A stretch of DNA of 64,000 nucleotides. Source: Haliclona indistincta. Lineage: Eukaryota > Porifera > Demospongiae > Haplosclerida > Chalinidae. Position numbers and translations under genes: made by a program. The notes under the pieces were generated by a model, which saw nothing but the letters and a program-made list of their open reading frames with translations, was not told the DNA's origin and searched no databases. Shown here piece after piece: positions 46,901-58,900 of the stretch. The number at the start of each line of letters is the position of its first letter. Position 1 is the first letter of the stretch. The stretch spans positions 5,472,887-5,536,886 of the forward strand of contig OZ024788.1 in assembly GCA_964017065.1 (NCBI GenBank), written 5' to 3'.

Positions 46901-49900
46901 TGACTGGCAGTGCATGTGTTGGAAAAGCTGAGTTAGTGCATGTGTGTGTTGGAAAAGCTGGAAGTGCATCAGTGACTGGCAGTGCATGTGTTGGAAAAGC
47001 TGAGTTAGAGGCTCTAGAGCCTATAGAGTCTTTAGCCAGCCATTGATACAGTATGCGAACACGATACCGCGCATGCACAAATAGCAATCAGTAACATCAA
47101 ATTGTTATTGTGATGGTGTTATCTAAAATAATATTTTGACTATCGCACAGGCCTAATGCAAACAGCAGATGGCTCTATTTTTATTTTTTACTTTTGCAGT
47201 GTCTTTATCGATTAAAATGTATGAAGTAGCAGATCGTCATGTTTTGGCTGAAAATCAGTGGGAACTACACATTCTCAATGTATGTTGGGTTTTCTTATAG
47301 TAACAATTTGCTAGCGCTAAAGCTATAAACTATTATACTATTATTGAGACTCATGCAACAACAAACTTCACAGTATGCATATTGCTGTTTTACATGGAGC
47401 ATTTACACAGGATTGCCTTAGCTATTATGTATGAATCTGCATTTCCTCTACTTCACAACCTATTTTATTTTCAGAATCATCAAAAATTGATTTGGGTGCC
47501 CAATACTTTTCGTGAAATCAAAAGAGGACTTAAGTGTATGAGAGTACTAAGGATTCCTTCTGGAATGATTTTCAATCCACATCATTTCTCTGACCTACTC
47601 ACTAGGCAGCCTATAATTCCTTTTGGTCTCTTAAAGTAAGAAATGTTTTTCTGCTACTATAGTTTATTAACCCTCGGCGCATGCGTGAGGGTTACGGTAC
47701 TTGGTTTGTCATTCGTTCGTTCGTTCATTTGTTCTGTCCATCGAGCTGCAGAGACCATCGCTCACTTCTGAAACTCGATAAAGGTATGAACAGGCTTAGC
47801 ATGACAATGGCTTGCAATGTGACTCGTGGATTTTGCTAAAGTGCTTTAATTCGTTCTTGAGTTATGTCTGGCTGGCTCACCTTGACGGCCATCTTGGACC
47901 TCTCTAAGAACACAAACGCCTATAGTTGACTACCTAGGTACTTGTAGATTCCCTCTAAACTGCAGGGCAGCTCTTGGGAGGTGCGTAGACATCTCAAGAA
48001 AAAGCCTATCAAAGCCAAAATGAACACTGAGTAGGTGTAGCCATTGCTCTTGGCTTTGATAGGCTTTTTCTTGAGATTTGTACGCACCCCCAGAGCTGTC
48101 CTGAAGTTTAGATGGAATCTACAAGTACCTAGATAGTCAACTAAGGGCGATTTTGTCGTCAGAAAGGTCCAAGATGACTGTCAAGGTGAGCCAGCCATAC
48201 ATAACTCGAGAACGAAAGCACTTAAGCAAAATCCACGAGTCACATTGCAAGCCATTGTCGTGCTAAGCCTGTTCATACCTTTACCGAGTTTCAGAAGTGA
48301 GCAATGGTCTCTGCAGCTCGATGGACAGAACGAACGAATGACAAATTGAACAGATTTCACGAAACCCTCGGCGTGTTGCACATTGTGGAGTTAGCTCCTA
48401 GTTATGGTTTGCAGAAGGAGCTTTGCAGCTAAAGCCAACCTGCTTGCTATTGAAACTGCACTGCTAACCAGAAGACAGCAAAGTGCTGACCACAACCGAG
48501 ACAAGGTGTGTCAAGTGGGCGTGACCGTGAACACTGAGTACGAGTAGGTAGCCATTGCTCTTGGCTTTGATAGGCTTTTTCTTGAGATGTCTACGCACCC
48601 CCAGAGCTGTCCTGCTGTTTAGATGGAATCTACAAGTACCTAGGTAGTCAACTATGGGCACGTTTGTCGTCAGAGAGGTCCAAGATGGCCGTAAAGGTGA
48701 GCCAGCCATACATAACTCGAGAACGAAAGCACTTTAGCAAAATCCACGAGTCACATTGCAAGCCATTGTCATGCTAAGCCCGTTTATACCTTTACCGAGT
48801 TTCAGAAGTGAGCGATGGTCTCTGTAGCTCGATGGACAGAATGAATGAACGAACGACAAACCAAGTACCGTAACCCTCGCGCATGCGCCGAGGGTTAACA
48901 AGTACCGTAACCCTCGCGCATGCGCCGAGGGTTAACAACGGCTACCTACTCAGTGTTCACGGTCATGCCCACTTGACACACCTTTTACTTGTTGTCAGCA
49001 CTTTGCTGTCTTCTGGTTAGCAGTGTAGTTTCAATAGCAAGCAGGTTGGCTTTAGCTGCAAAGCTCATTTTGCAAACCATTACTAAGGAGCTAACTCTAC
49101 AATGTGCAACACGCCGAGGGTTTTGTGAAATCTGTTCATTACTTACTGTAAAGAAAATTAAAAAGATTTCTATCGAAATCAAAAGGATGTAGGGTTGTGA
49201 AATCTACCACTGGTTCACAATGTAAACTAACAAGGAACAAGCATGGAATATGGTAACACAATTGACTTGCTAACAGACCATAGATCCCTACATCAGTGGC
49301 CTGACTATAGCTTGTTCAGCTAGTTGCTGTTGACTGCTTACACCTGACATGCATTCAGCTTGTAACAAAATATTGATCTTATGTACAGCCACTGATGTAC
49401 AGTGGCGGATCTAGCCTGAGGTGCTTGGGGGGGCCATAATTTATTCATATTATAAGTTTGTATAGTACTTGCTTACATTCCATTGTGTGGTTTATAATTT
49501 TTTTTAATTTAGGGGGGCCTGGCCCCCCAGGTTCCCCTGTAGATCCGCCACTGCTGATGTAGGGATCTATGGTCTGTTAGCAAGTCAATTGTGTTACCAT
49601 ATTCCATGCTTGTTCCTTGTTAGTTTACATTGTGAACCAGTGGTAGATTTCACAACCCTACATCCTTTTTTCTTTCTCAGTGAAGTGTAGTTCAATATCA
49701 TGCACGTACTGAGTCGTCTTTGTTTCCACCATTGGTTTAGTTTTCCTGTGGTTGTTGGCTTTTCTTTATTATTAACCTTGTAACTAAAAAAAATTGTTAT
49801 GCTGTACATATCAGCTAGCCTGCGCATGCATGCAGTGCATACGAGCCCACCCTGCACTTGTTTGTAGACCTGTACGGCGGTTAAAATTGTCTGGCAAGCG

Positions 49901-52900
49901 CGGAATGGTGATTCTATACGAGCTTACCGTTCTTAGAAGACTCCAGACAAATATGTGTTCTCCGTGATCCATACGGCGCGGAGATACTCAAGCTAATGCC
50001 TGTATGGTCACGTGCGCTAACCACTGCTTGGTCATGTGCATATTGCGCAATCACAATAATGGCATAAAACTTAGCTGACAATGGATCACAATCGAGAAAT
50101 AGCGGAATTTATATCGCCGTTTCGCTAAAAACAAAGCTCAAAAAGGCACCTGCCAGGAGAATTTCACGACTGTTCGTGGGTGTTTTGGTCTCGGCACTGC
50201 TTGCGTAAAGGAGCTAGGCGCGCTGAAGAAAGAAGAAAGAAGAAGAAGAAAACGAAGATGATGAAACTCGATTTTCACCATTTCCAGGTTCGTCACTTTA
50301 GTAGCAATTTCGAGCAATCTACTTGCTCCTGTAAGATGGGGCAACGCCAGGTAGCAGATATAAGTGTCTTTGGACGTATGAAATTCATCACCAGGCGAAA
50401 TATCAGCGTTTGAACGCTAATACATTGTATGTAGCCGCCATCTTGTTTTTCCGTTCAACCCTACATAGGGAGGCACTACCGTGCCTCCCTAATAGCTAGA
50501 CAAGACATGGTTTATTGCCCAAATAGTGGCATGCATTGTAGTCCATTGCCCATAAAATCACTTGAATCATTTGTCACCCAAAAATCAAGCAAACGTTTGT
50601 ACCATAATTATTTGGGAACCTTAGAACCACACAAAAAGTACCAAGCATACTGTGCTAAAGTACAATAAGCTATTTTTGACTTCCGTTAATTTTATCTACT
50701 TTCTTTTGTACAGCAACTTAGTGAAGATTCTTGAGAAATTCTGTATTGATTCTTGGAGAGATGCATTTTTGATATTCTTACATGATATGCAGCAGAAATA
50801 CAAAAAACACAAATTGAAGGGAACTGAATTTTATGTAGATGGAATGTTCAGTGTCTTTGAAGAGGTAATTATTTGTGTTATAATCTAGTTACTATAATTA
50901 CAAGTAATAAAAACATTAATGAAAGAGATTTAGGGTTGGAACATGTATCGAAAAAGTATGGAAAAAAGATTGTGAAGTAAACCATAAGATTTAAACAAAA
51001 AGGATTGTAACAATAGCAGTGTAATGCTATCTCCGTATTAAATTAACCACAACTATCGAAAGCAGTTAATTTAGGGAGGTAGCATTACACTGCTATTGTT
51101 ACAATCCTTTTTGTTTAAATCTTACGGTTTACTATTACTTTTTCACGATCTTGTTTCCATACTTTTTTGATACATTTTCCAACCCTAAATCTCTTTCATA
51201 AATGTTTTATTACTTGTTTATTTTCTTTTTTATTAATGACTTAGTTGGCACTTATGCTAACCATTACAGTGTAAAGAGAACTAATCACTGGCATGCACTC
51301 GATCGACTCTGCACTAGTTGCTTGCAACACGTACAACATTAGCTAAGCTTAAACTAGCACTCTTACAAGCCTTGACAGACAAATCCAGTGTAACAGTAAA
51401 GATTTGCTCGTTGTCTGCTGTGAACACTACTAGTGGCAGCAGCATTCGCGTTCCAAGCAATTTGTACTAAGGTGCACTTGTATTAGAATAATTACGTACA
51501 CAGGCGTGCGCGAGTAGGCGTTACCTAGTAATGGAGTTCAAGCAGAATGCATGAAATGGAGTCTGTTATGGACCAAAAATCGCTGTTTTCCTCAAAAGAC
51601 TCGCTTCTGCTAGTGTTTTAGGCTTAAATAGATATCAAGTGCACTGCTCACAACGACTGGTGTAGTTTCTGTGTAGGTTTTGTCTTGAATAGCTCACGCT
51701 AGGCTGACTGAAAAAGAGCCGGAAGAAGAAGAAGAAAGTAGATGAACAAACGGGTGACCACGTGAACTCTGGTTTACCACCTTAGACCTGGTTTCTTTTG
51801 CTTCTAAAGGTCTCTTTGTAATCACACAAATGGTGCAAGGGGCTTCAGAACGTTAGATTCGCTTGAAATGCCCGGGCCGTACGGCGAAGATATATAGCAG
51901 TGCCGTACTTAGCCTCGGTGCCTCCAGGTGAAGTCCCATCTTGTCATGCCCCTAGCAACTGCTCTTATAATCCTTATTAGTAGACTCATTGTAAGCGCTT
52001 ACCTCTTAGGATAGCTCCTATAGGTAGTTTAAATACCATGCACTGATGTCGTCAACAGCCGGCAAGATATACGTGAATTATTGCGTTTAGCCCAATTGTA
52101 GCCGCCATCTTGTTTCTGCTCAACCCTAAATATGCCATGTCTACCGCGTGGCATAATTATGTGCATGTCTTAAGGTGACGGGTAACAGTTTGCCTAATTA
52201 ATTATTCATAAAATAAATATTAACAATATGTCATAATAAAAAGTGCGAGAACGCCATGAAGGCGATCCAAAGACACACCAAGGACTGTTCTTTTGAGGAG
52301 CGTGAGAGCTGTGAAAATCCAGAGCTGTAGTCGGGCGGCAGGAGGCAAAATCTTAAAAAGTAGGAATTTAGATTTTCGGCGTCAAATTTTACAGAAGAAT
52401 AACAGCGAAGTTTACTACTAACCAACACTTCTGGAGTCGTTATAGCGCCTGAGTATGTTTGTTTAGTATTCCGGTAAGCGATTTCAGAGTGAAACGCCAA
52501 TGAGTCTTGACAGCGCCGTTCGTTTGGCGACAAGTAGCGCCAAAACTCATCGTAACTCATGCATTTTTGACGTCCAGGCAAATTTTTTACTCTTAGGCCC
52601 TACCCAATTACAGCCGAGGTATACGGTCAGCAAGTAAGCACTCTTTGCAAATTTTGACGCCAAAATGTAGCTCATCGATCACAGCCATTTTACATTGCTG
52701 GTATTACAAGCTAAATAATAGTTAGATACCGAGTCAAGGGTCATACGGGATTTATAAACCCGACGCGGTTGTTGTGACGACCGAGCGTAGCGAGGTCGTT
52801 ACTTACCGCGGAGGGTTTATAAATCACGTATGACCCGCGGACGAGGTATCTAAGTTATTTATAGCATAGCAACAGTACTTTTCGACGCAAAAGCTACGAT

Positions 52901-55900
52901 GGAACGCTCTCTTGCTGTCACGCTTTTTGTGACCAGAGCTGCTGCATTTTTGTCCCCCAAGACGACGGCGTTTTTGACTCAACTACTCAACAAGTTACGG
53001 CTAGTCTTCCAACACTGAGCAGTAGCTTTTATCCCAGCTACTACGTACTACCACCACCATCGCGCAGCTCGCTCTCAGTGACTTCCATCAGCCCAGCCCT
53101 GCCCTTGCGAGCTCCACCCTTTCATCTACTACCGCTAACCTCCCATCAACTTCCGTCACCACCCACCAGCTTTTTCCAGAATGCCTCTTCGCCACTAACT
53201 ATAAACCAGTCCACTCTCTAATCTACCGTACTGTTCCAGTGTTTCCATCTTCACTAACCAGCTCCTCCCTCACTGCCTCAGTCTTCGACACTATATCCAG
53301 CTCTGTTACAGCACTATCTACCTACTCTGCACCCCCTACTAGCTCCTATCATCATCAGCAGCAGCCTTCTAGCTCTAGATTCACTGTACCTAAAACAAAT
53401 CAGCAAATCTCCGCTGTCATCATTCATCTGCTTTCTGTGTTGTATTCATCCGACTTTGTTTACACAGCAGTTATTATGAAAGTATTATCAATCATGAATT
53501 CTATTAATAACACAATGACTTGTAGCCGGGTCATATGAAAGCCCGCGGGTCATATGAGAAATATAACCCGGCAACTGGGCAATCTGATTGGTCAAACACT
53601 CTTAGCTATGCTATAATTATATTTATAAGTGGGGGTGTAACTGTTACCTTAAGGAGCACAAATCTTGAACTTAAATCAAACATTCGTACCGGTATATTTT
53701 AGCTCACTGATTCTTCATGTTAATGGCCTCTTAGCACGTGTCTTTCTATGGAAACTCTCAATTGCAAATATTTTTGTAAGGATAATGAGGATGGTGTTGA
53801 CCGAGAGTCCATAATAGTTTATTATGTACAGCCACTGATTTAGGGATGTATGGTTATTATCCAGTCAATTGTGTTACCATTCCGTGCTAGTTCCGTGTTG
53901 GTTTACATTGTGTGTACCAGTGGTAGATTTCTTCATCCCTATATCCTTTTGATTCTATTAATTTTCTTGTTTGTGTCGTTTTTTCTTTTTTAGCGAGTTT
54001 CAATTTTTGTGCAGTTCAAGATCTGAGCCTCTTTGTTTAGTTTTTTTTGCTGTTGTTGATGGCTTTACTATGTGAGCTTTTAAACTTGTAGCTCATTAAT
54101 ATTTATTATGCTGTAACTATACTAGAATGGTGATCCTACACGAGCTTACTCACTGAGCTATTCTTCGAAGATTCCAAACTCAATAATGTGCTCTTCATAC
54201 GATGATTCTCTAGAGATTGATCGCGTGCGTATTGTGCAATCACAATAATCATGGCGTCTGACGCTTAGCTGACAACTGATCGTGATCATTAGATCGTCGA
54301 ATTTATATTGTCTTTTCGCTAAAGACTAAGTTCAAAAGGCATCACCCAGGAGAATTTCATGACTGTTGATGGGTGTTTTGGTCTAGGCACTGCTTGCGTA
54401 AAGGTGCTAAGCATGCTGAAGAAAGTAAGAATTAAGCGAAGATGACGAAATAGATTTTGGCCATTTCCAGGTTCGTCACTTTAGTAACAATTTCAAGCAA
54501 TATCATTGCTACTGTAAAGATGGGGCAACGACAGAGAGCAGATGGCGGATACATTGTATTGTATCCGCCATCTTGTTTTCCGTTCATCCCTACATAGGGA
54601 CGCACAGTATAGTGCGTCCTTAATACATTGTATTGTAACCGCCATCTTGTTTGCAGTCATCCCTACATAGGGACGCACTACCGTGTGTCCCTAATATGAA
54701 TAGTGGTATTTGGAGTTCGCCTCGAAGGTGTAACTGATCGCAACTTCCTTTGACCTCAATCTCAGGTCATATATATTTGCGCTATGCACTCTGTAACCAT
54801 GGTTTATATACTACATTTCTTAAAATCACATACTTTCAGGGCTGGACGTTCATGTTGACTGTTGTCAAATTTCTAAGGAATAAGAAATGGTTGGATGTAG
54901 ATATCAAATTTCAAACAGAATGTTACTCTTGGTTTGATATGCTACTTGACATCATCGATTTTAATGATGAAGGATGCCTCAAATGTGTTAGCTTGATTGT
55001 TAAAACCCCCAAGGACGCAGCATTTAACTGGATCAATGAGGTTAGTCCATATAATTGTATTCGTGTAGCTTATTTGTTTCACTGTGTATATTTTGCTAAG
55101 ATGAATAGACGATTGCGTGACTGCTGTCACAGTCTGTCAGTTGAAAAATTTCAACCTATTTATGGTGCTACTAAATTCTGGCAATTGAATGTAAGCTAAA
55201 TTCAAATTCACAAACCTTGCATATGATTTGCATTTCAATAGATTCTTGAGAAGTATCTATGTTCATTCAAGCCTCAAGCTGAAATTGATATAAGTAGTGA
55301 ACATTGGCAAAAAGTGCTTCAAGACGTGTCCCAATGGTAATTCCAAAGTAATAATAATGTTAGGTTTGGTGAATTTTACCGAAACTATGATTGCAGTTAA
55401 GACAAGTAAACAGATCGGTAAAACATAATACTTTTAAACGACGCAGTTGAAATCAGTTCAGTTAACTCTTTAGTGCCTGAATTATTTTGACGAAAATTCG
55501 ACTTGCTCTAAACTGAGTTTGTCTTGCATTTTCTACAACGTGCAGTACGCTAGCTGGTCCAAACTAGCACTTTTTTCCTGGTATGTCAAAGTTTACAACC
55601 ATGTACTAAACTCTGAGTTGGCCACTCCCACTTCGGAACTGAAGCCAGTTAAGTGCTGCGATCTCGTCATTTTCCAGCCAATTTTGGTCTTCGTTTAGCC
55701 CTGGTGACTGATAAAAAACCTGGTGGTGTCCAGGTGAGCAAACAGCATAGTTTAGACCATATTCTATGCCCAAGTATGCATTTCTGGGCATCCTGAAGCC
55801 TTAAAAATGCCAAAGTGGCGAGGGACTCCGCCCCTTCGAACCCCGGGTTAACGGGGGATACCCCCTTTAAAATTCCCCCGTACTATACGTTTTAGTGGGG

Positions 55901-58900
55901 AGGGCGCACCGAAAAACAGTGGGTTTTTTTCAGGTAAAGCCATCTTTTGCATTTAAACTTGTTTTGACCTTTCTAGAGCACTTTTTGCACTTTTTATGAC
56001 GTCTAGAGTAGGTGGAGTCAATTATGGCGCCTAAATCCGCTATAGGCCTTAAAGGGTTAATGAGGTACCATTACAGCTAAGAATTACTGGTACACTCTTT
56101 TCTCTACCAATTTCTTTTACTGCCTGCAATCTTGTTATGCCTCGGTGGGCGGAGCCACGGGGCATACGGTAGTCGGTTTGTGTATCTGTCTGTGTGTGTG
56201 TGTGTCTGTCTGTCGGCAGGATTTCTCGTCGCTCGCTGAAAACTAAGCGCTGAAACGTGCAACACAAGCTAACATCGATATTTGCTCTAAAATGAATTGT
56301 AAGGATTTTGGTTATAAGGCTCTGTTCGTGAGTTACTGCGTCACCTGGTTCGGTTTTGTAGCGCGCGCTGAAAGCTAAGCCCTGAAACTAGCAATGCAAG
56401 TAGAACACGGTTTTATCTCGCTTTCGATCATGTGAAAACTTTATACGAAGCTTAGTTCGTGAGTTATGGCGCTATTTACTCACTCGCGATTGATCATGGC
56501 TGTTGCTGGCGATCTGGAGTTCTTCAAACGCAAAGCTATCCACAGTTGACTACCTAGAAGCTGATAGGTTAGAATTTTACTACAGGATAGCAGCGCAGGT
56601 CCAGAGAAATCAGCTATGGAAGCTATCTAGCTCGTGGTATGCGTGTGCTGTGCTAAACACTGTAGACACGCCCAGTTGAATTGTGGTTAGCACTGATTGG
56701 CTTCTGATTCCATAACTAAAGCACTGCATTGTGATTGCTGTACAGAAATCCTGTATAGATGCATCTGCAGTTGCTGTGTTTGTGGAATGGTGGATAGTTA
56801 CTGTACAGGAATTGTGCTATAGCTTGTATAATAGGTGGAGTTTATTGTAGCTAGTCCAGTGCTGTGTACAATGGAATTCCACCGAGGCATCAGCACCTTT
56901 GGTGCCTAGTTTTTAATATTAGTGAAATTCACTAGCCCTGAATCTCATAAAATTTACCAATAACTTGTCTGCAATCACAATACAATGAATACCTAGTACA
57001 TTGTAGAGTCTAAAATCCGAAGAGCATCTCTACTGCCCATACACGTGGCGGCACAAAAACTAATCCTTTTTCAACCCAGTTCAATCTACATGTATATGTG
57101 GGTTGGCTGAACCCAGGTTCAGCCAGAACGTTCAGCCAGAATTCACCACAACTATAGGTCGAATGTGGACGCGATCTATCCAAGTTCAACCCGGGTTCGT
57201 GGGCAAGTGCGAACATGCCTTTATACTCACCCTTTCTGGCTTGTGAGGCTGATTTTAGAGACATCGAGAGTGAATGTGAATGTTAAACTGGGCAGTGACG
57301 CCATGCTTCTCTGTTGAGTGCAAACAATGCTGTGTACTGATTCTGACTCTTAATATCATTCCATTAGTAACAGTCGGCTGTTACTGACGTCTGTAGCCCT
57401 CTGGCATCAACTACAATACCATAACTGGTTTCGTCAATAGAATTTTTGCAAGACGTCACACATAGACGGAGCTCTGTTTATTATTCCGTGGATCACTCCA
57501 GGGGGTAAAAACATGTAGAAATGTATTACGGGTATTGAGGTGCAGCTAGTTTTCTGTCCATAGCTGCAGCTATGACCTACTGCGTCTGCAGTTTGTCTCG
57601 GTGGACAAGCTAAGCGAGCACTTTCAGTTTGTTCTACAGCAGCATCTTTATGAAGATCCAACAGTCTAAGCTCGGCATTCGTTCCACTCAGTAAGCAAGC
57701 CTACTTATTTGTCCGAGCCAACAACCAACAGCTCGCTTCTGACATGTCATCCTTGTTCACTGGTAAGCTACCTAGCTAGCACACTGCTGCTATTATGGCT
57801 TATGGTTTGCTCGAGCGATGCGTTCGAAGTGTAAGACACTAGGGTGAGTTTAGATGGCTAGATCTTCATAATGCCGCTACGTAACACAAACTTACTGGAG
57901 ATACTGAAAGTGCGTGCCTTGGTAGTCAAACTGAAGTGTTTACATCAATAGCACACAACCGTAGTTCCTCAGAAAACATTAGGAGCTTTGAAGCAGTAAG
58001 ACGTTTTGCCTCCCTGGCTTGATCCACAGGAGAATAAACGGACGTTTGCAGTCAGTGGCGTCAGCAGAAACAGTCTATTAATACTGACCCGAGTCTTGTC
58101 AGCTGTTTGATAACATGCGTGTGATGTTGACACTAATCTTAGTGTATGTAGCTAGCATGCATGGGTTTTTCTGATGACTACAACATATCTAGAAGCCGAG
58201 GAGCCAGCCTAGCTGGGACAAAAAAATACCAACATGACAACACCTGCCACAATCTGTACTGACAAACTAAAGAGAGCAGAGATGCTTGTCCATATACCAT
58301 TGAGCTCACCTTTATATTTCTGTGTGATTATCAGTATACTGTCGTGTTTGTATAGTGTTTACCATTAGCCGTCAATGGGAATCTAGACTAATCCACTCAT
58401 ATAGCTATCTAGTTACATTTGCACTGATAAGTGATTGCTATCGACAGTTTTTGAAGCTAGACCATTGACCGATGGTAGACAGAAGTTGTTTGCGAAGGCC
58501 GTTGAATGATTCGTAGGTCATTGACAATGCTCAACACTGTTTACAATCGTGTTTTCTTTTGAGGGAGGTGAAACCATTTTAGCCCTTCATAGCATACTTA
58601 CATGATCATACCATGTATGATTTTGTTTTTATACAGTTCTTTAAAGCACTCTGGGACTTTACTCACTCTTTTGATGAATGTTGGCTATAAATATGCTGAT
58701 TCTGGTCGTGCAAAATTTTTCATTCCTGATCTGTTAACAGTGGATGCTCCGGAATTGTTTCATCATGCTCGTTCAGCTACAATAAGTAAAAGACTGGATC
58801 ATGAATTTAGAAAAGGATTAGCAGATTACATCAAAAAGCATTCACTTAGAAAGTTTATCTTACGGGATGTTTCTCATGTCATGGTGAGCCAAGTAAAATT

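Larger units (their letters stand above)
55353..56945. repeat. old foldback family C copy with two nested insertions
   Basis: The left part GTTAGGTTTGGTGAATTTTACC and the right end AATTTTACC/GTGAAATTCACTAGCCCTGA are remains of family C arms. The elements at 55463-56056 and 56138-56889 interrupt it. Lies in the 55337-58636 intron. Confidence 0.5.

Noticed and set aside
53239..53538. Ser/Pro-rich frame of 99 residues
   Set aside because: Low-complexity composition, no splice context, inside a likely repeat.
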